NCBI GenBank assembly: GCA_000431215.1
Contig: HF985608.1
Span: 4,465 to 24,860, forward strand
Source: Prevotella sp. CAG:1031
Lineage (GTDB): Bacteria > Bacteroidota > Bacteroidia > Bacteroidales > Muribaculaceae
Direction: 5' to 3'
Length of the DNA stretch: 20,396 nt
In this document: in pieces, positions 1 through 7,600 of the stretch
Layout: each line of letters begins with the position of its first letter
Position numbering within the stretch: position 1 is the stretch's first letter
The notes under the pieces: generated by a model
What the model saw: the letters and a program-made list of their open reading frames with translations, nothing else
The model's database searches: none
What the model was told of the DNA's origin: nothing
Position numbers and translations under genes: made by a program

Positions 1-153
1 CTCTTCCGCCGCAGCGAGCTCCCGACGCTCGAGCAGATGTACGACACCAAGCGCTACCGCAACATGTCGGTTGTCCTCAACGGCGTCTCCGACATGGGCG
101 ACGGCTACGGAAAATACCACTACTACAAGCAAGGCTACCGCTATTCGAAGTAA
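1..153 (+). CDS. C-terminal end of a Wzc-type polysaccharide tyrosine autokinase (partial)
   Basis: The window opens inside an open frame whose last 50 residues end at TAA 151-153. The segment LEQMYDTKRYRNMSVVLNGV resembles the end of the BY-kinase domain of Bacteroidota Wzc/Ptk-type chain-length regulators. After it comes a Tyr-rich tail with six Tyr among the last 15 or so residues (GYGKYHYYKQGYRYSK). In this family such a tail is autophosphorylated and helps control capsule or exopolysaccharide polymerisation at the inner membrane. The Walker motifs and the Wzz domain lie outside the window. The family call rests on the tail and the VVLNGV segment, so it is good but not certain. A GC-rich hairpin follows the stop. 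Confidence 0.72.
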   Translation, partial: LFRRSELPTLEQMYDTKRYRNMSVVLNGVSDMGDGYGKYHYYKQGYRYSK

Positions 154-172
154 CCTTCCTTAAGATACCTCA

Positions 173-208
173 GCAGGCCGCGCCGGAAACCCATCCCGCG
201 CGGCCTGC
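173..208 (+). terminator. GC-rich hairpin downstream of the kinase gene
   Basis: An 11-bp perfect stem (GCAGGCCGCGC at 173-183 pairs with 198-208) encloses a 14-nt loop and starts 20 nt after the kinase stop codon. No T-tract follows, so it is only a plausible transcription end or RNA-stabilising hairpin. Confidence 0.5.
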
Positions 209-240
209 CTCATGATGGAGCGCCAACCATAGTAATTTAG

Positions 241-346
241 AATTCATCCGGGCAAATTATCCTGCCCGGGCGTAGGGACGTGCCTCAATGCTGTTTACTT
301 AAAATTCATCCGAGCAATTATCCTGCCCGGGCGTAGGGACGTGCCT
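241..346. repeat. Tandem pair of MITE-end modules
   Basis: Two near-identical copies of a module starting AATTCATCCG lie at 241-285 and 303-346. They differ by one substitution and one single-base deletion. The terminal sequence CAATGCTGTTTACTTA (286-301) lies between them. The second copy with this terminus is the reverse complement of the right end of the repeat near 10070-10120. That identifies the module as one end of a dispersed element, here duplicated. Confidence 0.8.
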
Positions 347-438
347 GAAACGCTCTGGTGTAGGGACGTGCCTTCGGCACGTAGCATTGCAACGCCCTGA
401 TTGTCAGTTGCATTTGAAACGTGCCAAAGGCACGTCCC
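347..438. repeat. Core palindromic repeat, copy 1 (92 bp)
   Basis: This stretch is identical base for base to 470-561, at an offset of 123 bp. It contains two short hairpins (ACGTGCCTTCGGCACGT and ACGTGCCAAAGGCACGT) that are also complementary to each other. A third copy at 9978-10069 differs at five positions. It is followed by an element terminus (CCAATGCTGTTTACTTAG, from 437). Confidence 0.85.
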
Positions 439-457
439 AATGCTGTTTACTTAGAGG

Positions 458-589
458 AAACCGGCGTCAGAAACGCTCTGGTGTAGGGACGTGCCTTCGG
501 CACGTAGCATTGCAACGCCCTGATTGTCAGTTGCATTTGAAACGTGCCAAAGGCACGTCCCTACGCCAGAGCGTTTCTGATGCCGGTTT
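458..589. repeat. Long nested inverted repeat (MITE-like), core copy 2
   Basis: Arms 458-505 and 542-589 are inverted repeats of 48 nt with only three mismatches. The spacer 506-541 carries a further inner stem (TGCAAC 511-516 with GTTGCA 530-535). Each arm also holds its own small GGCACGT hairpin, so the unit can fold as one long hairpin or as a branched structure. The core 470-561 is the second perfect copy of the 92-bp direct repeat. No transposase is encoded. It resembles the REP/MITE-like palindromes common between genes in Bacteroidales. Confidence 0.85.
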
Positions 590-857
590 CATATGGCTGA
601 AAGCGCGCGACAAGCGCCGTGAGGCGCGATATGTCTACATCCCACTGCGATAGCTGTGGGGCGCTGACCCGCTTCCAACCCCCGCGACAAGCTGCGGAGC
701 TGCGCAGTCGCGGAACGGCGATAGCCAAGGCCCGCTCCCTGTGCTGTGTAATACCGCTCCATGATAAGGGCGGGGTTACTATTTTTCCGCGGCCTCCGGC
801 TATAAGTATTTGATTGTCAAGTGAATCATAAATAACGTGATTTACTAATAATTTTAC
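590..857. other. Non-coding region with decayed repeat modules
   Basis: No credible gene is present. Positions 594-619 (26 nt) are the exact reverse complement of 12671-12696 inside the element that interrupts the toxin gene. Positions 624-656 resemble 9898-9929 (shared 12-mer CTGCGATAGCTG). A possible hairpin has CCGCGAC (682-688) pairing with GTCGCGG (707-713). Short open frames here overlap the repeats, have no family resemblance, and are not called. AT-rich DNA from about 800 leads into the GH30 promoter. Confidence 0.6.
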
Positions 858-863
858 TTGTTC

Positions 864-894
864 ATTGAGGTGGCTTGTAGCGGGGCTAACTTTG
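864..894 (+). promoter_or_regulatory. Bacteroidota-type promoter for the GH30 gene
   Basis: A TAACTTTG box at 887-894 fits the Bacteroidota -7 consensus TAnnTTTG. ATTG at 864-867, 19 bp upstream, is a fair -33 element. Transcription would start near 900, leaving a short leader before the GTG at 918. The upstream in-frame TTG at 858 would not be transcribed from this promoter. No start site has been measured; this is motif matching. Confidence 0.5.
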
Positions 895-917
895 CGCCGT
901 TACCATTGAATCATACA

Positions 918-2549
918 GTGAAGAAACTATTCCTTATCGGCGCCATCTCTCTGGCAGTGACCGGCGCAAATGCAAGTTCCCCTTATGCCTCCGTGCTGAC
1001 AACCTCGGGCGACCGCTCGCAGCAGCTGACCGAATCGGAAGTCGAGCCGGCCGGGACGTCGACAACCGACGACGCCATCGTTCTCACAGACCGCACGGCT
1101 CAGGAAATCGACGGCTTCGGCTTCGCCCTGACCTATGCGTCGTGTTACAACCTCAGCCGAATGCCCGAGAGCGAACGCAAGGCCCTGCTTGAGAAAACAT
1201 TCTCCCCGACCGGGGGCTACGGCGTCAGCTATGTCAGAATCTCGATCGGATGCAACGACTTCTCGAGCAAGCTCTATACCCTTGCCGACTTCAAAGGCCC
1301 CGACAGCGACCCCCTGCAGAACTTCTCGCTCTCGGCCGACGAGAAAGACTATGTCATTCCCGTCCTGAAAGAGATTCTCGCCATGAACCCCGGCCTGAAA
1401 ATCTTCGCCTCGCCATGGACAGCGCCGCTATGGATGAAGGTCGACGACAACACCAACAAGAACTTCAAGCCCGAATGGACAGGACGCCGCCTCTACGAGG
1501 GCTACCGCAGGGTCTACGGCGACTATTTCGTCAGATTCATCAGGGCTATGGCCGCCGAGGGCATAACTATCCACGCCGTGTCGCCCCAGAACGAGCCGCT
1601 CAACTGGGGAAACTGCGCCTCGATGTATATGCCCTATGCCGAAGAGGCCGACTTCGTCAGAGACGGCCTCGCCCCGGCGCTCCACGATGCCGGCCTCGCG
1701 ACGAAAATCTATCTCTACGACCATAACTACGACTACGACAACAAGTCTGACGGCAACGACTCCCAGACCGACTATCCCGTGAAGGCCTACGCCCGCATGG
1801 GCGACAGATTCGACGGCGCGGACCTCGTTGCCGGAGCCTGCTACCACAACTACGGCGGCACGGTTAAGGACATCGAAAAGACTGTCGTCTGGGGCAACTA
1901 TCAGGAGAAAGAGCTGCTTTTCTCCGAGGCGTCGATAGGAGAATGGAACGACGGCCGCAACCTCGCCGCCCGCCTCGCCGCCGACATGAACGAAATAATA
2001 ATCGAGCCGTCGCTGAGGCGATTCAGAGGGTCGATAGTCTGGAACTTCATGCTCGACACCAACAAGGAGCCTTACCTGCCGGGCGGCTGCTCGACCTGCT
2101 ACGGCGCCGTCGACCTTAATGCCTCAAACCATTCCGACTATACCTTCAACTCCCATTATATCATAATGGCCCAGACATCGGCCGCCGTGAAGCCGGGCGC
2201 ACACCGCGTAGACACCGAAGGATGGTGGACCGACGGCCTCAGCTATGCCGCCTACCGAAACCCCGACAACACCGGCGCCGTGCTGCTGTCGAACACCTCC
2301 GACCGCAGCATAACGGCCCGGGTCAGAAGCGCCGCCGGGAACACCTACTCGCTGGACGTGCCGCCGCGTGGCGTTGTCGCGGCGCGCCTCGACCTCGACA
2401 AAGACGAGACAACCCTCATCGCCGGCCCCGCCGACGACGACTCAGCCGGCCCTGTGCGCTATTTCAACCTCCTTGGCCGCGAGGTTTCCGCCCCCTCGCC
2501 CGGGTCGATGTATATAACCTCGCGCGGACAGAAAATAATTTACCGATAA
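918..2549 (+). CDS. Secreted glycoside hydrolase family 30 enzyme
   Basis: The 543-residue protein resembles GH30 enzymes (beta-glucosidase, beta-1,6-glucanase or glucosylceramidase-like), which cleave beta-glycosidic bonds with retention. The likely acid/base is Glu226 in SPQNEPLNWG and the likely nucleophile Glu337 in LLFSEASIGEW. The family's GFG motif near the N-terminus (IDGFGFALTYAS) and FASPWTAPLWMK are also present. The frame is open back to TTG 858, but GTG 918 gives a clean signal peptide (MKKLFLIGAISLAVTGANA) and lies just downstream of the promoter box, so I chose it. A C-terminal beta domain is followed by a tail of about 32 residues (YFNLLGREV...PGSMYITSRG) shared with the next gene and resembling a Por-type sorting tail. 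The next gene starts 24 nt downstream, suggesting co-transcription. Substrate and GH30 subfamily cannot be settled by eye; beta-1,6-glucan is a candidate. Confidence 0.88.
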   Translation: MKKLFLIGAISLAVTGANASSPYASVLTTSGDRSQQLTESEVEPAGTSTTDDAIVLTDRTAQEIDGFGFALTYASCYNLSRMPESERKALLEKTFSPTGGYGVSYVRISIGCNDFSSKLYTLADFKGPDSDPLQNFSLSADEKDYVIPVLKEILAMNPGLKIFASPWTAPLWMKVDDNTNKNFKPEWTGRRLYEGYRRVYGDYFVRFIRAMAAEGITIHAVSPQNEPLNWGNCASMYMPYAEEADFVRDGLAPALHDAGLATKIYLYDHNYDYDNKSDGNDSQTDYPVKAYARMGDRFDGADLVAGACYHNYGGTVKDIEKTVVWGNYQEKELLFSEASIGEWNDGRNLAARLAADMNEIIIEPSLRRFRGSIVWNFMLDTNKEPYLPGGCSTCYGAVDLNASNHSDYTFNSHYIIMAQTSAAVKPGAHRVDTEGWWTDGLSYAAYRNPDNTGAVLLSNTSDRSITARVRSAAGNTYSLDVPPRGVVAARLDLDKDETTLIAGPADDDSAGPVRYFNLLGREVSAPSPGSMYITSRGQKIIYR

Positions 2550-2573
2550 CTAATTTAATCTTCACACAATACA

Positions 2574-5500
2574 ATGCGATTATTTACCAAATTATTCATT
2601 CTGAGCGCACTCGCCTTTCTGCTGCCCCTCGGGGCGAGAGCGCTGACGGCCCCCGCTGCGCTCTGGCTCAACGGCGACACCGATATTCCGGGAGCAGGCA
2701 GCTGGTGGACTTACGGCGATGGCGATGATGAAAGCAAAAAATCCCATCCCTACGCTTTCGAAAAAACCGGCGACGGCATTTTCTTAGCGAAAAACGTGAC
2801 ACTCAAGGGGAGCAGCGGAGAAGCTTCCTTCAAGCTTTATGCCCAGAAAGGATGGGGAACCGAATATGGCTGCACATCCGGCGACCGCTTCGACTCGGAA
2901 GCCACCATAACTGATGCGGACAAGTCAGCCGCGTTCAAAGTAGCCTCCGGAATCTACAATATCACCGCCAATTTCAACACCGGGAAGGTCACTGTCGAAA
3001 AACTCAGCCATCTTCAGGCTCCGGCCGAACTTTATCTCGACGGAAACCTGACTGTCGGCGACTGGATCGGCTCCCATCCCGTCAAGTTCGAAAAGAACGG
3101 CGATGTTTTCACTGCTAAGAATGTCTCGTTCTCCAACGGCAATGACCAGACCTGCTACTTCGGCCTATATGACCTCAGCGAGTGGGGCGCATCGCAGTAT
3201 TACAGCCGCAACAGCGACGTCACTCTCTCCGACGGAACCGACGGCATATTCGACTACGCCACCTCGGAAGCCGCCAACAACAAAAGCTTCAGGGTGACCA
3301 AAGGCACCTACAACATCACGGTCAATTTCGCTGACGCAAGCGTGAAGGTCCAGCGCACCACCGCTCCCTCTCTTGAAATTCCCGCCGAACTCTGGCTGAA
3401 CGGAACGATGTACGGCGCCAACAGCTGGGGCCTTCATAATTCGACCCATCCCGTCAGGTTCGAAAAGAACGGCAATGTATTCACTGCTAAGAATGTCAGG
3501 TTTGACAACGGCGACAGCAGAAGCGAGTTTGCCCTCTACAATACTCCGGGCTGGAGCGACAGCAAATATTTCAACGCAAGCAAGACAGAGCTTGACGCGA
3601 GCAATCCGGCCGAAATCGGCTACGGCACCCGCGGCAACAATTTCAGTATCGAAAACGGCACATACGACATAACCGTCGATTTCCCGAACAGAACAGTTTC
3701 AGCCAGGAAACTTGACCACTATACGGCTCCCGAACGGCTCTTTCTCAACGGACAGATTGCCGGACGCGGCGCATGGTCGCTCAACGACGGCGTTCACCCC
3801 GTAGAATTCGTCAGAAACGGCAATGTGTTCACTGCCACAAATGTGCCTCTCGACAACGCCGACGGAACCGAGGCCGACTTCTCGCTCTATGCCGACAGCG
3901 GATTCGCCGATGACGCCATGCGCTGCTTCCCGACCGACGACGCTCTCCTTTCGGCCGGCTCGCCGAAAAGCTTCTGCTTCGGCGACAAAAACTATTGCTG
4001 GCGTAATTTCAAGGCTAAAAACGGCATCTACAACATAACGGTCGACTTTGCCGCCGGAACTCTCTCGCTCGAAGAGGCCGGCCCCTTCACGGCCCACGAC
4101 GCAACGTTCACGATGTCGTTCTGGGAAGGCCCCATCAACGACGCGCTCCGAGGATCCAACCAGCAGGCCTCGAACATTCCCTTCGAATACTACGAGACCC
4201 GCGAGGCCGACGGTCACCGCCGCGGCGTCTACCGCATCTTTGTCGCCGACAATATCGCCGCTAACCGTTTTGTCAGCCAGATGTATCTCGGCGGCCGGTT
4301 CTCGGTCAGGAAATTCTCCGTCGACGGCGACCATGTCAAGGTAGAGACTAAGCAGAACACCGACGGCTACAAGACATATTTCTTCGACGCCCATCAGACC
4401 GATGTGCTCGTGCCCGTGACCGACAGCTTCTGGTGTAACAACTCGCGCATGGAGGCCAACCTGACAGTCAAGGCCATATATCTGCGCGTCGACTACGACG
4501 AATTCTTCGAAAACAGCTCTTCAGACCGCGGCGACGCCGACTTCCTCCACGTAATGCTGTCGTCGAACGGCCTTATCGACACCCATCTCGAAGAGCAGCG
4601 TCCGCTCAACTCCGACAGCTATTCGATCGCCATCTCCGACGGTTCGGTCTACGACGCTCTCAAACGAACCCGCACCGGACGCATCGAAGTGCCCTTTGTC
4701 CGCCATAATTCGGCCAAAGAGGGCTACGTCATAAAACTCGGCCGCTATATCACCACGGAAGAGGCCGAGAAATTCACCTTCATGGTCAACGACCGCCCCG
4801 TCGACGTTAAGTTCGACGTCAATGCCACCTCAACCTCCGTCGAGGCCGCTCAGGGCAGCGAGGGCACAATAGCCGCCGGGCTGCGTTTCAATCAGATCAT
4901 ACTGATGGTCTCGGGCGACAGATTCGACCGCTATGCCCTCTGGCTCGCCGACGACAGCGGCGCTCGTCCCGAAAACTACGACATTTATGCCGACAATCTG
5001 CCCATGATGAAAGTCTGGGGCGGCGATTCGTCGTGGCAGGGCCTCTACAACAGCTCGCTGACCCCCTCATATTCCGAAGGCACAGTGAAATATTTCGCGT
5101 TCGAGCCGGTCAAATCCCAAAACGATAAATATACCAACCTCTACTATCTCGACCTCGGCGAGGGCGTTAAGGTCAGAAAAGCCGATCTTTCGTCGCCGAC
5201 CACCGTCGACCAGTTCAATATCGTCGATCAGGACGGCTTCGACATCTCGACCCCCTTCCAGGGTTCGCAGTTCATCTATCCCGGAGCATGGTGGTGCGCC
5301 AACCCGAACCTCATGGTCGAAGGCAGCGAAGGGCGCGAGTTTCAGGGCCATCGCTTCAAGGATGTTCCCGAGCTCCCCTCGCGCGTCGACCTCGCCTTCA
5401 ACCTCCCCGACGACGGCGGCGAAGAGACGACTATCTACGGCATCACACTCTTCAAGATCATCGGCCGAGTCTACGACATCTATGCCCGGCAGGTGCGTGA

Positions 5501-7136
5501 ACGCAACCTCTACTACCTCTATGCCCACACCTCACGCCCCGACGCCAGCGCCTCGCCCCGCGAGAAATGCGAGAAGACGGCCCCGATTCTCCTGTGCATC
5601 AAGAATGTCGAAAGAGCTGCTAGCGTCGACGATTATAAGGCTAAGATTGCCTCGCATCCCGACCATCCCGTGTTCTACGCCACCTCCGAGCCCGAGCTCT
5701 ATACGCCCGTGTTCTCATCGCTCGGTTTCAACGACCCTCATTTCTCCGACAGCAACCGCAACTGCGTGCTGCGCCTGACCGACATCGTCTCGTCGGAAAA
5801 CGACGACATCAACTATGAGTTCGCTCCCTCCGGCATGGTTCTCTATCCCGGAAACCCCGAGCCGTTCGAATTTGTCGACGTAACAGGCACGCAGCGATGG
5901 AGCGCCCCCGGCACCGACGATCGCCTGCGCGTCAACAAGTGGAGCAACTATTATGCCGGTGATTTCGATCTCGACCATCTTCTGAATGTCTATAATCCTA
6001 AGTGTCAGTATTATAAGATGGTGCTCGGCACGAACCCCGACAATGTGCGCTATCAGGTTATGTCGACCGACATGTCGCTCATGTCGCGCCCGCGGTTCGA
6101 CTATAGCCCCGCCGGAGAAAACCATGACGAAGCCGACCGCTTCATCTATCCTGTCAGCGATCTCTCGGCCGTGATGCTCTGGCGAAACGACAGTAAGATA
6201 CGGCTCACCCTGACCGCAGGCGACAGCCCGATATATGAAAATATAATCGACTATGGTGAGAGCGGAGTTCCCGCCGACCAGCAGCTTCCCGACTCCGAAG
6301 GCTTCTTTGCCGAGGGAGAGGCTCCTTTCGAGGTCAATATCGGTTCGTTTGTGGCTCATCCCGCAACCGAGGTAAAGGCTCTTGTCGAATATATCAATGA
6401 CAAAGGTAACACCATCGATCACAGCGACGGCTCCGCTACTACGGCCGATCTGCCCGCTCCGTCAATGGAAGGTCTCGCTGCCGACCCCGTCAGCTACGAA
6501 TACCGTAAGGAGATCGACGGCTGGGACTTCACCTCTGACCTCAGCTGGTCGACCGACCACGGCGGCGACTTCCCCGCCCATATAACCGTCTACAACTACG
6601 ACCTCACCAATCAGACCGACAAAGACTCCTTCGTGCCCGCAGAGCTCAACGAGAGCCATAATGCCCTCGTCGACAGCTATAGCGGCAATGGCGCCGCAAC
6701 CCTGACAATGCAGAACGGCCCCGACTTCCGCAAGAGCACCGAAGAGGCCGACGGCAAGCGTATCGCGACAATCGGCTACCGCGCCAAGGCTACCTACCAC
6801 TATGCCCTTCCCGACGGGGCAGCCATGCTCGCCTTCGACACAGCTCCCGCCGCCTCGAAGCGCCGCGCTGCCGGAGAGACGAACCGATATAACACCATTG
6901 CCGACGGTTTCGTCGACACTCCTGTCAGCTCCGCAGAGAATCTCTCCGATATGCCGTTGGCAAAAGCCGTCTTCGGCATCACCAATGAGGTTCTCGCAAT
7001 CGAGACTCCCGACGCCGACGCTGACGCTCCCGCCGAATACTTCACCCTTCAGGGCATCCGCATCAGCGGCACTCCCGAGCCCGGCTCGATCGTCATCGAG
7101 CGACGCGGCTCGCAAGTCAGGAAGACACACTTTTAA
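2574..7136 (+). CDS. Large secreted protein with four tandem SusE/F-like modules, function unknown
   Basis: The 1520-residue protein has a signal peptide (LFILSALAFLLPLGARA, cleavage near residue 23). Four tandem modules begin near residues 26, 149, 269 and 385 and end near 500. Each follows a pattern of PAxLWLNG, a Trp-containing stretch, HPxxFxKNGxVFTAKNV, an FxLY segment, and a closing NGxYNITVxF strand. The layout recalls the beta-sandwich repeats of SusE/SusF outer-surface starch-binding proteins, so glycan binding is a reasonable inference. DNA of modules 2 and 3 is 50/53 identical over 3073-3125 and 3445-3497, pointing to recent duplication or conversion. About 1000 residues after the repeats match nothing I recognise and show no catalytic motif. 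The end (AEYFTLQGIRI...PGSIVIERRG) matches the GH30 tail. There is no lipobox Cys, so export by a C-terminal signal rather than as a lipoprotein fits better. It probably binds or presents the GH30 substrate; this is inferred from context. Confidence 0.8.
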   Translation: MRLFTKLFILSALAFLLPLGARALTAPAALWLNGDTDIPGAGSWWTYGDGDDESKKSHPYAFEKTGDGIFLAKNVTLKGSSGEASFKLYAQKGWGTEYGCTSGDRFDSEATITDADKSAAFKVASGIYNITANFNTGKVTVEKLSHLQAPAELYLDGNLTVGDWIGSHPVKFEKNGDVFTAKNVSFSNGNDQTCYFGLYDLSEWGASQYYSRNSDVTLSDGTDGIFDYATSEAANNKSFRVTKGTYNITVNFADASVKVQRTTAPSLEIPAELWLNGTMYGANSWGLHNSTHPVRFEKNGNVFTAKNVRFDNGDSRSEFALYNTPGWSDSKYFNASKTELDASNPAEIGYGTRGNNFSIENGTYDITVDFPNRTVSARKLDHYTAPERLFLNGQIAGRGAWSLNDGVHPVEFVRNGNVFTATNVPLDNADGTEADFSLYADSGFADDAMRCFPTDDALLSAGSPKSFCFGDKNYCWRNFKAKNGIYNITVDFAAGTLSLEEAGPFTAHDATFTMSFWEGPINDALRGSNQQASNIPFEYYETREADGHRRGVYRIFVADNIAANRFVSQMYLGGRFSVRKFSVDGDHVKVETKQNTDGYKTYFFDAHQTDVLVPVTDSFWCNNSRMEANLTVKAIYLRVDYDEFFENSSSDRGDADFLHVMLSSNGLIDTHLEEQRPLNSDSYSIAISDGSVYDALKRTRTGRIEVPFVRHNSAKEGYVIKLGRYITTEEAEKFTFMVNDRPVDVKFDVNATSTSVEAAQGSEGTIAAGLRFNQIILMVSGDRFDRYALWLADDSGARPENYDIYADNLPMMKVWGGDSSWQGLYNSSLTPSYSEGTVKYFAFEPVKSQNDKYTNLYYLDLGEGVKVRKADLSSPTTVDQFNIVDQDGFDISTPFQGSQFIYPGAWWCANPNLMVEGSEGREFQGHRFKDVPELPSRVDLAFNLPDDGGEETTIYGITLFKIIGRVYDIYARQVRERNLYYLYAHTSRPDASASPREKCEKTAPILLCIKNVERAASVDDYKAKIASHPDHPVFYATSEPELYTPVFSSLGFNDPHFSDSNRNCVLRLTDIVSSENDDINYEFAPSGMVLYPGNPEPFEFVDVTGTQRWSAPGTDDRLRVNKWSNYYAGDFDLDHLLNVYNPKCQYYKMVLGTNPDNVRYQVMSTDMSLMSRPRFDYSPAGENHDEADRFIYPVSDLSAVMLWRNDSKIRLTLTAGDSPIYENIIDYGESGVPADQQLPDSEGFFAEGEAPFEVNIGSFVAHPATEVKALVEYINDKGNTIDHSDGSATTADLPAPSMEGLAADPVSYEYRKEIDGWDFTSDLSWSTDHGGDFPAHITVYNYDLTNQTDKDSFVPAELNESHNALVDSYSGNGAATLTMQNGPDFRKSTEEADGKRIATIGYRAKATYHYALPDGAAMLAFDTAPAASKRRAAGETNRYNTIADGFVDTPVSSAENLSDMPLAKAVFGITNEVLAIETPDADADAPAEYFTLQGIRISGTPEPGSIVIERRGSQVRKTHF

Positions 7137-7158
7137 ATAAAATACTGATAATTGACCC

Positions 7159-7191
7159 GGAGCGCGGCACCTGTCGAAGGCGCCGCGCTCC
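7159..7191 (+). terminator. GC-rich hairpin after the GH30 operon
   Basis: GGAGCGCGGC (7159-7168) pairs perfectly with GCCGCGCTCC (7182-7191) across a 13-nt loop, 22 nt after the stop codon. There is no T-tract. Position and stem strength suggest an operon end. Confidence 0.55.
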
Positions 7192-7265
7192 CTCTGTCAG
7201 TCCCCGGAATGAGCCCGGAGGTATTCCAGAACTCGCAACTACTATTGGGGAGTAGGGATATACGC

Positions 7266-7350
7266 CAATGCTGTTAACTTAGAAGAAACCGGCGTCAGAA
7301 ACGCCCCTACGCCCGGACAGGATAATTTGCCCGGCAGAATTTTAAGTTAA
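7266..7350. repeat. Internally deleted MITE copy
   Basis: The left part (CAATGCTGTTAACTTAGAAG and on to GGCGTCAGAAACGC) matches the element end at 438-476. The right part (CCCTACGCCCGGACAGGATA to TTTTAAGTTAA) matches 10066-10111. The whole hairpin core between the two ends is missing. The copy is about 85 bp with inverted TTAACTTA/TAAGTTAA ends, though the outermost bases of the right end have diverged. Confidence 0.75.
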
Positions 7351-7565
7351 GGTTCTCCGACAATTTACGGGAATTTAGAATGTATGACACTTATTAACGC
7401 TGACGAAATTTTAAAAGGCGCACAAATTCCTGTAATGTGACGTTAGCTTATACTAAAAACTTGTCGGGCGCATCGAGTAGGATATGTCAGGGTGTCCCGA
7501 GCCATCCTCCCGCATATTATTGCATTTCTGACCGGCATTATTCCTCATTTCTGACTGAAATTTCC

Positions 7566-7573
7566 TAATTTTG
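7566..7573 (+). promoter_or_regulatory. Candidate -7 box for the SGNH/MBOAT pair
   Basis: TAATTTTG fits TAnnTTTG and lies 27 bp upstream of the TTG start. A convincing -33 element at the right spacing is not evident, so this is tentative. Confidence 0.4.
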
Positions 7574-7600
7574 CAAAAATTGCTAATTCCTAATTCCTAA

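Larger units (their letters stand above)
7192..7600. other. Intergenic region before the SGNH gene
   Basis: Apart from the shortened repeat copy at 7266-7350 and the AT-rich promoter area, I see no gene. An 18-codon open frame at 7384-7440 starts with ATG but has no recognisable features. Near the SGNH start there are small direct repeats (ATTAT...CATTTCTGAC twice around 7515-7555 and TAATTCC units at 7584-7598). Confidence 0.6.

Noticed and set aside
241..590. CRISPR-like repeated units
   Set aside because: The units are long palindromes with no regular short repeats and unique spacers, and there are no cas genes.
387..813. Two short open frames in the repeat block (88 and 64 residues)
   Set aside because: They read through the palindromic repeats, contain the same repeated peptide from the duplicated DNA, and match no family.
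858..917. Upstream TTG start for the GH30 gene
   Set aside because: It would put 20 non-signal residues before the signal peptide and lies upstream of the likely transcription start.
7384..7440. 18-codon frame beginning MTLINADEILKG
   Set aside because: Too short, no promoter or downstream continuity, and no match I can name; likely chance.
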